Shown here piece after piece: positions 43,074 through 55,635 of a stretch of DNA of 64,000 nucleotides. This DNA is from Zychaea mexicana. Its lineage: Eukaryota > Mucoromycota > Mucoromycetes > Mucorales > Lichtheimiaceae. The stretch's first letter is position 1, and every line of letters begins with the position of its first letter. Below the pieces are notes generated by a model. The model was not told the origin of the DNA, did no database searches, and saw only the letters and a list, made by a program, of their open reading frames with translations. A program made the translations under genes and the position numbers. The stretch is taken from contig NW_026516699.1 in the NCBI RefSeq assembly GCF_025766255.1, forward strand, positions 299,359 through 363,358. Direction: 5' to 3'.

Positions 43074-44452
43074 ATGTCAAGCCAAAATATTCGCAACCTA
43101 AAACAAATGTTCGATGAAGACATCGAGGAAGAACGCCAACGTCAGCGCAGAGTTGAGCGTCTTCAGAGAATCTTTGCAGCTGATGACCAAGACGACGATC
43201 AAGTGAGAAAACCCAGAAAAGGCTCTGTTCCTGGTCATCTCGTCATTAACCGCCATCGCGTTGGAGGTCATTGGCGTTTATACAATGACTATTTTGGCGA
43301 CAATCCTGTTTACCCGGAATACAAGTTCCGTACTCGTTTTCGCATTAGTCGTCGGCTTTTCGAACGGATCGTAAAAGCGAATTGGAGCAGAAAGATGCCT
43401 TCTTTCCGCAGAAGTACGACGCGGCTCATACGCCTGGATTGACACCGCTGCAGAAAGCGACGGCAGCAATTCGCCAACTGGCATATGGCGTATCTGCCGA
43501 TGCGACCGACGAATATGTTCGCCTAGGTGCAAGCACTGCTCTTGAGTGCTTAAAGCGCTTCTGCTTGGCAATCAGCCGCATCTTTGGTGACGAATACCTG
43601 CGCTCACCAAACGAGGATGATATCAAGCGGCTTCTTGATATGGCGGAAAAACGCGGATTCCCTGGCATGCTCGGTTCCTTGGACTGCATGCATTGGGAAT
43701 GGAAAAACTGTCCTGCCGGATGGAAAGGCCAATATCAAGGCAAAGAGAAGAAAGCTACAGTAATCCTTGAGGCTGTAGCAGACTTCGAAACATGGATCTG
43801 GCACGCGTTCCTCGGTCTCCCGGGTACGCTGAATGACATCAATGTCTTGCAGCGTTCCCCCATCTTCGATGATCTGGCGTCTGATGTTACGTCACCCGTC
43901 AACTTTTCTGTCAATGGCCACAACTACACCAAAGGCTATTATTTAGTTGATGGTATTTACCCGCCGTGGGCTACGTTTATGGATTCAATCACGCATCCGA
44001 TTGAGAAGAAAAAAAAGGTAAATTTTAACAATGCATATGGAGAGCAGCAACTCTAACTACTTATATAGTTGTTTGCCTGTATGCAAGAAGCGTACCGTAA
44101 GGATGTCGAGCGTGCCTTTGGGATCTTGCAAAGTAGATTTGCTGTGATTCGACACCCAGCAAGACTATGGCAACCCGACGATCTGTCAATGGTTATGCGC
44201 GCATGCATAATCTTGCATAACATGATTGTTGAAGATCAGCGCTGCAATCCAGGAGAGAATGTTGCTGATGACAACGAAGCCGAAGTATTGCGAAGTGTTG
44301 GATCGGCGCCCATTTTGACAGTTCGCAGGGATCCAAACACCATGAGCGAATACTTGCATCGCTATGATGAGATCAAGGATGTCGCGGTCCACGATCAACT
44401 GAAGAACGACCTCGTTGAGCATTTGTGGCAGCACCAAGGCAATATGATCTAG
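43074..44452 (+). pseudogene. PIF/Harbinger transposase with one frameshift
   Basis: The N-terminal frame runs from 43074 to about 43373 (GSVPGHLVINRHRVGGH, FRISRRLFERIV). Reading continues one base back in the frame of KDAFFPQKYDAAH to 44017. A 51-bp intron (44018-44068) then leads to an exon from 44069 to the stop at 44452. The DDE triad is complete: SLDCMHWEW, LPGTLNDINVL and KDVERAFGILQSRFA. The single shift lies at GTAAAAGCG (about 43371-43379). With that base restored the protein would be about 440 aa, normal for the family. It may be a recent inactivation. A programmed shift is less likely. Confidence 0.85.
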
Positions 44453-44489
44453 TAAAAGACAAAAGATATTTTTTATTTATTGTTTTCTA

Positions 44490-45417
44490 TTACTCGTCAA
44501 CTTCGTCGTCGGTAGTCTGTTGAACTTCTACGTCCTGGACAATGGCTTTTGCGATTCTGGCCTTTGCATTGGCCAAAGCCTCGCCTTTTCTCAGCGTCCA
44601 ATACTCGAGTTCAGCTCCTGAGTATCTGTCGAGCTGTTCTCGCATCACTTCATCGTCGTTCATTTTCTCCTGGAGCTCGATGCGCCTGCGGCTGTTCTGG
44701 ACATGCTCCTCTTCAGCCTTCGCCAATCGAGCGCGATCATCGTCCAATTTACGCTTGCGCGTTCCATCCTCCTTCTCTTGCTCCTTGGCTTTCTTGCGAC
44801 CGATTGGGCGCTTCACATACTCAGGTGCGCTTTGATTTGTCACATTGACATACTTGTTACTGAACTTTGGTTGCTCATGAAGCTCATTGTAACAGTGTTG
44901 AAACTTCCAAGCAGATTTCGCAGCTTTCTTATACAGCGTTACTGCGTAGTCTTTCTTCACTCCCATATATTCATCAGTACTGGTATCGTATCGTTTATGA
45001 AAACTAGCATCCCCTAACCTCATTTTCTTCGTTGTTTCTGCTTTTATTTCGCGCAAGAGCTTTTGCAAGACAACCGCAGTATCTAGACACCTCTCTTTGG
45101 ATGGTACCCCAGCGGCCCGAGAGGGCTCCCTGGCCAGTTCATACATCCTTATCTCCCCCTCTTTGAAGAAAGTCTTTGTAGATAGTCTCCCACAATATTT
45201 GGAGGGGAACATCGGTACCCTTTGACGAACGAGTGGAGGTGGCAAGCCAGGATTGACACAACCACACATCCTCTTCATTGCTCCAGCTCGGACCGCGATT
45301 GCCAGCTTTTGCTGCTGCTGCTGTCGACGATTCTGCGACAACTTCGGGAACGGTGGTCGATTCGACACGAGATTCGACATTAGTGATGGGGATCGGGGCA
45401 GAAGAACTGGAAGACAT
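44490..45417 (-). pseudogene. Harbinger Myb/SANT partner protein with stop and frameshift
   Basis: The start at 45417 is followed by a Ser/Pro/Thr-rich leader, then the SANT/Myb core SWSNEEDVWLCQSW. Further on in the same frame, past an in-frame TGA (45139-45141), come LSGRWGTIQREVSRYCGCL. The C-terminal NAM-associated part is in another frame: ASFHKRYDTSTDEY, WKFQHCYNELHEQPKF, RPIGRKKAKE, then a charged helix to the stop at 44490. The TGA would be CGA (Arg) with one transition. A frameshift lies near 45010-45060. The gene converges on the transposase with 37 bp between stops. Confidence 0.8.
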
Positions 45418-45704
45418 TGTTGTTGGAAAAGGAAGTGATTTATAAAGAAGAGAGAGCTTTATTTTACTGCGTACAACAATGCGATTTTATTTTAGAAAAC
45501 TTGCCCTAATTTTGGGACGCCTATTCTAAAAAATTTGACCCTTTTCTAAAATAGAATAGAAATAGGACGACCGTTAGAACTCGAAATTTTCTATTTCGGA
45601 ATCCTAAAATAGAATTTAGAACGACCGTTGGAGATGCTCTTATAGCTTACTTATCCCATACTGTTGAATATAAAGTATAATCCCACAATAAAAAGAATTA
45701 AGTA

Positions 45705-48700
45705 CAGTGGACCCCTGCTTTTTTTGAAGGCTGCCATTCCTGAGCACTCTTGAAAATAAAGCGGGTTTGAATTTCATCGGGGGAAGGGTAGCGGCAGCAA
45801 TCTTCCGGATAAACTTTTAAAATTTAGCCGAAACTTTCTCACTACTGTACAGTAGTACAGTACTGTTTCTAAATCCATACTGCCACATGCTTTTTTCCTT
45901 TTATATTATATGGAATATATATTTTCTACAATTACCTGACACACAGCTCTACTTGTTTAAGATTCTGATAAACATATGATATAATGACTTCCCTAGTTTC
46001 TCTTGAGATCCGATCTTATCAATTACTTGCTCCGATAAATAAAGAAAAAACGAATGACAGCCGCGAGAAGCCAGCAAACTCACTTCTGAAACAACACCAT
46101 TCACTACTTGAGATCAGTCTTAGTAATCAGAATGAAAAATTGACGGCTCTATATGAGAAAGGCTTAACAACGCACAGAAAACCTTTAATTACAGTATAAC
46201 AGTATTACCATACTTATCCACATTCTTCCTGTGCTGAACCACAGTGATACACCACCAAAGACATCAATAATAAGACATTCTGTTAAATATTATAGCACAC
46301 ACATATGAATACAACTGCATTGCGGCTGAAACATATTAATTAAAACCTCTCACTCAGATGATTCACCTTTATGAACAGGACAATGAATTTATCAACAGGT
46401 ACCTCAGCCATTACATTAGCTACAGTAACGCCGGTTTCAAAGATGTGGCCGAATAACATATCATAGCGACTTCAGGAGAAGCTCTGATACGTCCTTGATC
46501 CATCCTGTATTACATAGTTTATCAACTATCCGGATGAATTGATATCGCCGTCAAAATAGCTAGAATATAAAAGAGCTTTATATTTTATTTGAAATAAAAC
46601 ATCATCTTAAAAATATTAATATTATCCCTTATTATCATTATTGAAGCTCTATCATCACACTTTTGTAATGGCGAACAAGAAGTACGCAAAGCTTACGGAA
46701 GATCAACAAGAGCAAGTGTACCAGCTTAAAATGCACTCGACGCGTATGACCAATGGCGAGCTTGCTAGATGGGCCAAAAACGAATTCAAGCTAGAGTTAC
46801 TACCAAATGAAACGGCTATATCAAAGTTTTTGAAACGAAGACGAGAAATGAACGATAATACTTTTGAGACTCAATCACACGAAAAAAACACGCAGCTGCG
46901 AAATTTCCTGTATGTAGCATATCTGAAATACTTAATTGGTTGTTGGTACAGTAAAACAGTTTTAAATCGAAAACTTATTTGTTTGTTCTGCTAGGATGTC
47001 GAAGAAGCTACATATATGTGGATTATCAGCTGTGAAGAAGCCAACATCCCATTAAACTGGCCAGTTATTGTTGAAGCTGCTAAGGATTTTGCGGATAAGC
47101 TGAACTATCCAAAAAAGGGTCCGGGTGCATTCCATGGTAGTAACGGCTGGCAAGATCGCTTCTGGAAAAGATACGGATTGAAGATGTCGAGGATTCACGG
47201 TGAATCTGGCTCTACCAACGACGAACTCCTTGCATCTGAGATGCCGAACATATTAAAAACAATCGAGCAATACGAGGCCAAGGATGTTTACAACATGGAT
47301 GAAACAGCCGTATTTTACTCGAACCCACCTTTGACGACTATCTCATCGCGACCGATTTCTGGAATTAAAGCTGATAAGTCAAAAATTACCGTCGCGTTGA
47401 CAGTCAATATGGACGGATCCGACTTCAGAGAACCATTAATCATTGGTCATGCTGAAAAACCAGCATGTTTTAAAAAGAAGGATGGTGAGTAAATACAGTG
47501 ATTATAATCTATCATATTTACCCGCATACAATGAAAGTATTGTTAATAACAAGGAAACCTCTTTTTTAGCCTCCCATTATGGTTTCTCGTTGTACTTCTC
47601 TAATTCCAATGCATGGATGACGAAAAATATATTCAAGGTTTACCTTCGTCGCTTTGACAGAGCCATGAAATATCAAAATCGAAACGTTCTTCTGATTCTT
47701 GACAATTTCTCTGGTCATCAATGTGATTACGAGCCTACCAATGTGAAGCTCCTCTTCTTGCCACCAAACACGACCTCAAGAGCACAGCCGTCGGATGCCG
47801 GAATCATAAAAAGTTTCAAAGGATACTTTAAGTAAGAGTTTTTCTCTTTTTGAACGTGCCTCCACCTTGTAATATTATCAATTGATGGTAAACAAACAAC
47901 TTATTTATTCTTACATTACTTTTGCTACAGACGATTGCAGTATGAGCGAGTTTACATAGAAACCCAGAGGCGTGGTAATCGTCAGTTGGTCACCCAAGGC
48001 GGAAACATTTTCAAGGTTGATATTCTCAAGGCTATGAGATGGTCCAAGGCTGCCTGGAACTCTGTTAAACCAGAGACTGTGCGTATTTGTTTTCACAAAG
48101 CGTTGCAAGTGCCGGCTTTTTTGGTAGTACAGCTACAAAACAATGACGAGGGTCAACAGCAACAAGAAGAGGAACGAGATCTTGCAGACCAGATAATAGG
48201 CCATTTGGAAGTAATATATGGTATCCCAGGGGCACGGTATATCAATGCTGCAGATTTTGATCCTGTAGAGGAACGGAAAGCAGTACACCCAGTATTGCAA
48301 AAAGATACCATTGTTGCCGCAGTCCAATCTGCTCAAGACCAGGAAGAAGAAACAATAGAATCGCAACAAGAAGCCACAGTCCACCCGACAGAAGAGTGAA
48401 CGCTCAGAGAAAAGCTCTTCCATTTAGATATGGTTAGCTGTTTTTTAGAGGAAGGCTCCCTCAAAGAAAGGCTTAGACAAGTGAGAGACCACTTGCGCCG
48501 ACAACAAATAAATGGGACACAGAGCACCTTAACCTCTTTTTTTAGAGCATAACAATAGGCATACATGGTCATAGACGTAGATATACACCTCATATTCGCA
48601 AATTGTATTAAAAATATTCATACATCTTTATATGAATACCATCCACATGATGTAGCAAAATATAGATACTTCACCCCCATATAGAGTTCAAGGGTAAAAG

Positions 48701-48829
48701 ATATATTGAAAATGAAAAATAACAAGGTATTGAAAAAATTTATCAATGATTTTGGGTCATTCCCTGGAAATTTCTTGAAAAAGCCCGTGTATTGAAACGA
48801 ACGGGGTTGAAAAATTCGGGGGTCCACTG
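45705..48829. mobile_element. pogo/Tigger element, apparently intact
   Basis: The ends CAGTGGACCCC and GGGGTCCACTG are flanked by TA at 45703-45704 and 48830-48831, as for Tc1/mariner/pogo elements. Length is 3125 bp with one complete transposase gene. It is nested in the hAT element, 65 bp from the Harbinger element. The MITEs at 25126 and 54987 share its terminus. Confidence 0.92.
46668..48399 (+). CDS. pogo/Tigger-like DDD transposase, 488 aa
   Basis: Four exons join in phase: 46668-46913, 46995-47484, 47570-47831 and 47931-48399 (1467 nt, no stop). The N-terminal helix-turn-helix (LTEDQQEQVYQLKMHSTRMT, ISKFLKRR) is followed by a CENP-B-like HTH (FHGSNGWQDRFWKRYGL). The DDE_1 catalytic domain has YNMDETAVFY, LLILDNFSGH and AQPSDAGIIKSFK, giving the DDD triad of pogo-like enzymes. 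The tail is acidic and Gln-rich. The start at 46668 (MANKKYAKL) is the first ATG in the frame. It appears functional from sequence. Confidence 0.93.
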
Positions 48830-49076
48830 TACGTTTTATGCTATAGCTCTATAGCAGACATATTGACAACTAATTATGTTTCCCAACAAGAAGATTGACT
48901 ACTTAAATATAAGTACCTCATACATATTATATGTATACACGGGTCACGACGGGTCAACGGGTCGGGTCAAGGGTTGGACGGGTCGACCCGCAGGTTAGAA
49001 AAGCATCAACCCGACCCGTTGACCCGTCCTCAACCCGCGGGTTGGTTTTGACCCGCGGGTCAGATTGCGACCCCTA
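48830..49076. repeat. hAT subterminal repeat region
   Basis: From 48938 to the end, alternating direct and inverted GGGTCAA, CGGGTCG and ACCCGCGGGT motifs are packed into about 140 bp, a pattern expected for hAT transposase binding sites. The left end has a single GGGTCAA at about 42479-42485, so the ends are asymmetric. Confidence 0.75.
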
Positions 49077-52000
49077 CTGCAAAGTGATCGATCGTGAAAG
49101 GTCCCCAAGTCTGGTGAATTTGTTTGGATTATCTACGCCTATTTTCCATTGATTTTTGAAATACTGTCGACGAGACTCCGAATCGGCTATACTCCTTGGA
49201 TATGTTGGGCTTGAATCATGATCTTGTTCTCCAGTCACTGCGTTCACACTTCGGATGCCAGTTTCAAGAGAGGGAGGGAGCGAGTTCCACCTTGCTTGTT
49301 GGTGTAGGCCATGCTGGGCGTATTGTCTATCCTCATCACCGTCGAGTTCTCCGTTAGATGGAAAGCTTTTAAAGCTACATGAGCTGCCTTAAGCTCCCGC
49401 CAATTGATGAATTGGGCAGCTTCCTCCTCTGTCCAATAACCATGAGCTCGAAGATGGTTCCAACTGCAACTCCACCCGTATTGCTGGCATCGACAAACAT
49501 TGTTTGTGAGGATGTCGAAGGGAGAAGTGAGTGTCTGTTCCATTTGCTGATGTTCGTGTATGTATCACCATTGAAGTTCCCACAGACTCGTTTGATCGAG
49601 AGGGCGAGGAAGATCTCAATCCGCATCTGACTTACTGTTTCTTGTAGTATCGCAAAAGTCGTCGACTGAATAATCATCGTTAAGCTGTGAATGATCCTGG
49701 GGGATTGACGATGTCGTTTGTCCAGTACTTGCTTGATCGATTGACGAATATCGCGAGGCTTGGCTGGCGCTAGTAGAGCTGTCATTGAGCAGGTGTTCTA
49801 TACAGTACAGAACCGAGATGTTCCAATTGTTGAGTTGGGGTTAGAACTGAACTCGTATGATTGACTACCCAACCGAGATGTTGTAAGAGGGAGACAACCT
49901 GATAAGGCTGTTCCATCGCAATTACTTGCACTCGGCCATAGAAGCCAATCGTCTAAGTATATTGAGATCCCAATTCCTAGAGAGCGCAAGTGTTCTGATA
50001 TAGGCCTGCAAACTTTGGTGAAGACAAAGGGACCTGTGGACAAGCCAAAGGCGGTCGTACAATACTGGTAAGCGTGGCCTTTCCAAATTAGGCAGGCGTA
50101 AGGAACCTTCTCGAAGTTGGGTGAAGACCGTGGGTTGGACAAGTCGATTAAGATTAGATAATCGGTGGGTTGATCATTAGAGCCACTTCCCAATTGGTCT
50201 CCATCTTGAAATGAGAGGCATCCAGATATTGATTCAGATGTTTGAGGTTGAAGACTGGTCAAACGCCGCCATTTTTCTTGGGATGACAAACATTGAGCTG
50301 TAAAAGCCTGGTGTTTGACGAACTTCCGTGCCGGAGACGGGTTCGATTGCTTGCTTGGACAGTAAATCTTGGTTTGCTTGATTTATCAATGGAGTCTGTT
50401 CCGGGCCAAAAGGCTAGATGGGGTTGGCGTTATTGTCGTTGGTGGTGGTGTGTGAAATTGATTTTTGTAGCCGTGTTCGATGGTGGTGTCGACGAATGAG
50501 TTGATTGAATTTTGAGTCCAATTTGTATAAACTTGCTCTGGAACCACCATGTTGAGAGGGTGTCCTGATAAAAAAAAACTGCTGGTCTGGAAGATTCGAG
50601 AAAGGACCAGAAAATTGAGAGTAGTCATTGTTAGCCCGATGACGTTGACGTTTATTAATAGTCGACTCTCGAGCAGCCTTGCGTGCTACGGTTTGTTGAA
50701 TCAATGTGTTTTGGATCTCATTGAGAGGGAGGGTGTAATTGACTTCGTTACCAGATTTTGACGAAAAGAAAGGATTAATGGCACGAAGAGCGATGTTGGT
50801 ACGAGGCATGTGTCATAAAGGCACCGGCACGCAATAAGAGTTTGCGGATATAACGAGGCATTGTACAATAGCATTCCAAATCAGGGCTGCCTGCTTCAGA
50901 TGTTAAGAATTCATGACTGAAAATATCTTGAGGGCGGTAAACAGCTGCCATTGATATTGCAGCTGCTTCAAGGAGTTGTCCACATAGCTCTGACCTTTGT
51001 TTATTGCACGTTCAGCTGTTAGGATAGTAGCCGGGGCCTTGTAGTCCACATGGGCCATGTGAGGGTAGGACCCGATGATGGTTTCACGTTCCGAGTCTGA
51101 GAGTAGCGCCGAAGTGTGTAATGGAGCATCCATATTCAGTAAGCCCTTCAGAAAGAGACCAGTCGTAATGGGGTCGAGTATACCCATTGAGTGTAAAGAA
51201 GGGTAGCAGTGCCATCCACTGACTGCATAGAGATAGTAGTAGCACCTTGGAGTTGTTCCTGAAGAGCAGCAATTTGGTGTTCCATCATGTGTAATTGTTT
51301 TTCCAGGGGGGGTGGGAACATTAAAAGTGAGAATGTAAGTGATAGATAGAATAGAGATGTACAGTAGTAAGCTGGTAATAACTGAATGAAAATGAAGATT
51401 AATGTTATAATAATTTGATTTATTGCCTTAATATACGCTACGAAATGAGATTCTAGCATAATCACATCTCCTATATATTTTGTTCTGACGGTCTCAAGAA
51501 ATTCTTACGAGGAATTTCTTTCGACCTAGAATTAGACATACTGCGTGCAATAGCCTGCCTTCGAATGCACGCTCGCCTCCACACCGCACCGCCCCAAACC
51601 ACAGACCCATTGTCCTCTTTCCTCAATCAGCTCCCGCAATCGAAACCAACTCCAGTCCGCCGCATCCAACAGCTGCAAACGGCATGGCTAGTTGTGTGCA
51701 TAATATTAGCAAAACTCGACGCCCATCAACTCCCTGGCCCTCAACTGGATCAATCCTCTACCTGCAGCAAGCTGGGTAAGCAGCCTTATTCTTTCTATTA
51801 CATGTCTACGCCTAACCCAACAACATACTCCCAAGCGACTTCCCCATGACCTTTTAGCTGTCTCACTCACAGGGTTTTCATCTCCCTATTCTTCTTTGAC
51901 CTGTCTCGAACAAGCATGTCTTCCCCTGGACGCTATGTTCAAATTAAGACGTATTATAAAGTCCAAACTTTTAACCGTATTCAAACTTCTTGTTTTATTA

Positions 52001-52889
52001 AAGGTGAAGCACTTTTTCGTGCCCGATGTTGTGTCGGGTGGAGGAATTATCTTTTCTTTCCGTGCGTAGCAGCACTTTTCGTCACCATCGTCTCGCAACG
52101 ATTGTCCATCCAAGATAATTTTGATTCCGCATTAGCAGTCACAGCATTCAATATTCTTAATAACCATCCCAACCGAAATATGCAACCTCTTTGGTTCTAC
52201 AGCAATGAATCCTGCCCTGCATAGGAAATCAGAAACGGTTTCCAAGTGAGAACTTCCGTTGTCGGGTGGGACTTCATTGTCACATCTTACTGTACGGAGT
52301 GGGAAGTATTACATTTGACCGTGGTTTCTTTTGTTAAAGAGCCCCTCGGTGTAATGTGCAAACGTGTCTACGGGATTTACTACGACATATACGCCCTGCA
52401 TAGGAAATCAGAAATGGTTTCCAAGTGAGAACTTCCGTTGTCGGGTGGGACTTCATTGTCACATCTTACTGTACGGAGTGGGAAGTATTACATTTTGACC
52501 GTGGTTTCTTTTGCAAAGGAGCCCCTTGGTGTAATGCGCAAAATGTGTAGTAAATCCTGTGGGGGACTATGATAAAGATAAGTCCAATTTTTTTTTGTTT
52601 TGTTCAATCAAATTCAGCAAACTTTTTAATGGTTACTAACTATTACGTATAGAGTACAGGTTTATAGAAGAATGTTTGGGTCACAAGGCATTTATTCCCA
52701 CCACACCATAATCTCCAACCACGTCATTCCAAAAGGGTTCAAGATCAACTGCTCTAGTCGACTTTGCCTTGGTATCCTTGTACTAGATTGGTCAACTTTT
52801 TTAATTTTAATATCATTTTATTTATATAGTATCAACCACATGCATGGCCTTGAAGACGTTGTACCGTTGTTTTTTTGACCGTGTAGTTT

Positions 52890-53385
52890 TTGTCTTTGTA
52901 CCCAAAAGAATTTATTATTGAAAAGAGTTATTCAGGCAAACATTGCCACCAACAAAGAAGGCTCACTCTTGACCATTGTTACAAGCTCCTTCATAATCAG
53001 CCAAAGTTTTTGGTCCGTTACATAGAGAAGTCAACTGGCAACAGTGTCCCTGCCGAAGGAGGTCAAGCTCGTCCAATTGGTCGCAAGCAAGCCAAAGAAG
53101 CGAGAGCAAGAAGAGGCTTTTTATAAGCGTAAACGCCAAGAAAGCTACGCCGAAGCCTTGGCTATCCAACGGGAGCAATGTCGAGTCGACATGGAACGAG
53201 GGCTTGCCGACAACCACTTGTTGAGTATGAATTTGGAAGGCATGGATGAGCTCCCTCGTCCCTATTTTATGAAACGCAAGAGACAGGCACTTGAGAGACT
53301 GGAAAAAGCTGAAGCCCATGCTTGTGTTCCTCAAGAGGGACAAGATGGATCTGATATCGAAACAGAAGCAGAAGCTATTCATTGA
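52890..53385 (+). pseudogene. Harbinger Myb-partner remnant (U2 arm)
   Basis: Same two-frame structure as 23031-23526, with the frameshift after RPIGRKQAKEA. It shows no independent repair or further decay, consistent with recent duplication. Confidence 0.6.
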
Positions 53386-53470
53386 TAAATGTTTGTACAA
53401 AAAAACTCATTTGCTTAAAGTCAAAGTACAGTTTTGTTCATAATGTTTTTTATAGAAAGAAATAGACTTT

Positions 53471-54183
53471 TTAAGCACTGTTGCCATGATGAGCCCATAA
53501 ATGTTCAATGAGATCATTTTTCAATTGATGGTTGATTTTAAGATTGTTATTTTTTAAATTTTTTTATTATGTAATGGAATTTTATCCAAATCTCTAGCAT
53601 GTCTACCACATCTCCAATTTACATAATCTTTATCATCCTTTAATTTAACTTTCCATTTAGCAGGTGAACAGTTTCATCTCTGATCTCACTGTAGTGTTGA
53701 AAAAATTCCCTCATCGTATTAGGATTCCTCTCAACTACTAATGATGGTACAGGCCCTTCACATCTCACTTCCTCGTGCTCTTCATCTTCATCCGGGTCTT
53801 TGCGGCCACTTTCGTTATCATATTATGCATGATAATACATGCCTTCATAATATTGGCCAGCTTGTTGAGATCCCAAAGCTTTGCTGGAAGTTGGATCACT
53901 GCAAATCTTGCTTGTAGGATACCTGAAGGATACACTAGGGGGTTTCACGCTTGGGAATTTCTGCTTCTGGGTTGTGTGAGAAGTAGTCAGTATAAAGTCT
54001 ATCATGACCTCCGACGCGATTACAGTTGATAGTTCTGCGACCAGGGACAGAACCTCCTCTACCTTTTGGTCTCTTTTCGTTTTCGAAATCTTGTTCGATC
54101 ACTTCAATGAGACGCGTCAATAAACGTTGGCGAGTGCGTCGTTTGGCATCTTCTTCGAGCATTCTCTTTAGTTGCTTCTCCAT
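53471..54183 (-). pseudogene. Harbinger transposase remnant (U2 arm)
   Basis: Copy of 23610-24322 with the catalytic core absent. It differs from the U1 copy by a Lys-to-Arg change (NEKRPKGR versus NEKKPKGR). Confidence 0.7.
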
Positions 54184-54308
54184 GTGACTTTAGAGAAGAA
54201 AATAAAAAATACAAGTGGGAGAGTCAAAAAAAGTTTTACAGTAAAGTTTTATTTTGGAACCGCTGGGAAAATATACGAATTCTATGGTCCCCCCTCATGA
54301 TAACTGAC

Positions 54309-54723
54309 TGTAATATTCCATAAACCAAAAGAGACAGAATAAGTCAACGAGACCCGAAAGGAATTGAAACTGGTTTATTATGATAACAGAAGTTCTCACT
54401 ATTTATGAGAAATGGCTTATCCTTGGCAACCACCACAGCGTGTTCATTGAACGGATGAATTGATGTTATGAATCAATCTTATAGGAATAAGTAATGTATG
54501 ATGCCTGAGTAAAAGGACACTTGAGTAAATGCCTCAGATAGTAGCTAATGTGAGTTACGTGATCCAACTAATGACAACTTTTTCCTGAGCATAGCTAATA
54601 GGTGTTTCACCAAGATGTGTATGAATAAGGAAATGTCCGCACAAGTGAGGTTATGAGGGTGATAACAGCAATCGTTAATGACAGATGAAGGAATATGTGT
54701 TATTGATCATGTTGGATACAACA
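54309..54723. mobile_element. Solo LTR, U2 copy
   Basis: Identical in limits and 5-bp duplication (CTGAC) to 24448-24862. It was duplicated with the unit. Confidence 0.85.
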
Positions 54724-54986
54724 CTGACTCCAAATCTAGGATAGAATTTGGAAACAACCGATGGGGATGCTCTTATAGCTAGTTATTTTGACAAGGCCAT
54801 CCAAATAAAAAGAAGGGGAGACTGATGGGTAGACAAAAATTCGTACGCATATGCTGTTCAGTTCCTTTAGAAGAAACTCCTACTTGTGAGACGGCAATCG
54901 GATTGGCTATATGAGGTTTCCATGTTTGAAAACCCGCTCAGAAAAGTCGTACGCGTACCTGTAGCACTTCCCTTGCTGGATTTTTA

Positions 54987-55267
54987 CAGTGGACCCCGTT
55001 AGTGTCCACTGTCAAATTCAGCGGAAAGTGTTTACACTGACGGAATTGACGTTTGGCGAGGATGGACTAATTAGGTACAAAGTTTAACCGGATAATAAAG
55101 ATATTGAACCTACACGTCCTGACACGCTACGCAGTCACCCCTGACCAAATATTTTCTCCTTTGATTGGATATGTTTGACTTCAACATACAGTAGAAGTTG
55201 ACATTTTTCTCTGCTAAAACGAGAAAAACGTTGACCTCAAGGGGTTGACATTAATGGGGGTTCACTG
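54987..55267. mobile_element. pogo-type MITE, U2 copy
   Basis: 281 bp with the same termini and TA flanks as 25126-25406. Duplicated with the unit. Confidence 0.8.
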
Positions 55268-55635
55268 TATTACTCAATAGATATTTCTTGTGGTTCATTT
55301 GTATGGACATCTTCTCTCCCAATCCAATCTTCTTTTCTACATCCTTCTTCAGATCCAATATGACAGATTGTGATTAATTTATTTGTCACTACGTAAAAAA
55401 CCAATTGATCCTTTGTATATATGAAATACACAGTACATAGTATAATTTTACAGCAATGATAAAAAGATGGTACATATCATACTGTTGGCTTTTGTTACTT
55501 AATAAAAAGTGTACTTGTTTAAAAAATGATGGTGAATGTCACATGTCTCATTGTAATAGTGCTCATGTGCATATCAGTTTCGAATCGTTTCGCGTTGTCG
55601 AGGTAGCTATGCGTATCTTCTGTTTGTTTGACGAA

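Larger units (their letters stand above)
42917..45639. mobile_element. PIF/Harbinger element, nearly complete
   Basis: The ends are GAGCATCTCCAACGGTCG and the reverse complement, flanked by TTA at 42914-42916 and 45640-45642. It contains the two expected convergent genes, transposase (plus) and Myb/SANT partner (minus). The terminus differs by one base in the first 15 from the ends of the large inverted array (GAGCATCTCCATCGG), so its proteins might act on those ends. Confidence 0.93.
42461..49076. mobile_element. hAT element acting as host for two further transposons
   Basis: Copy 2 reads CTGCAAAG once. Here CTGCAAAG stands at 42453-42460 and again at 49077-49084, the 8-bp duplication typical of hAT. 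The ends are TAGGGGTCGCAAT and its exact reverse complement. Without the nested Harbinger and pogo elements the hAT sequence is only about 0.77 kb, with no transposase, so it is a non-autonomous element. The right end (48938-49076) has many GGGTCAA/TTGACCC-type subterminal repeats. Confidence 0.93.
41039..51970 (-). mobile_element. DIRS-like retroelement, copy 3, split by a hAT element
   Basis: This is collinear with copy 2 (17811-22111) except for the insertion at 42461-49084. RT with IYLDDWLL lies near 49940-50110, RNase H near 49250-49550, connector near 42139-42450, and YR remnant near 41549-41990. In 41900-42460 the differences from copies 1 and 2 are mainly C-to-T or G-to-A changes, several at CpG. 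Confidence 0.75.
51971..54773 (+). repeat. Harbinger arm in U2
   Basis: This is a near-identical copy of 22112-24911. It holds the 180-bp doublet (about 52210-52550), the Myb remnant (52890-53385) and the transposase remnant (53471-54183, minus). The Harbinger end CCGATGGGGATGCTC is followed by TTA near 54774. Confidence 0.85.

Noticed and set aside
43371..43379. Small intron as explanation for the Harbinger frame change
   Set aside because: No GT-AG pair at a realistic distance (only about 24 nt available), so a base deletion is simpler.
46641..46667. Extended N-terminus of the pogo transposase beginning MKLYHH
   Set aside because: It would start at TTG. The first ATG in the frame (46668) is followed directly by the helix-turn-helix.
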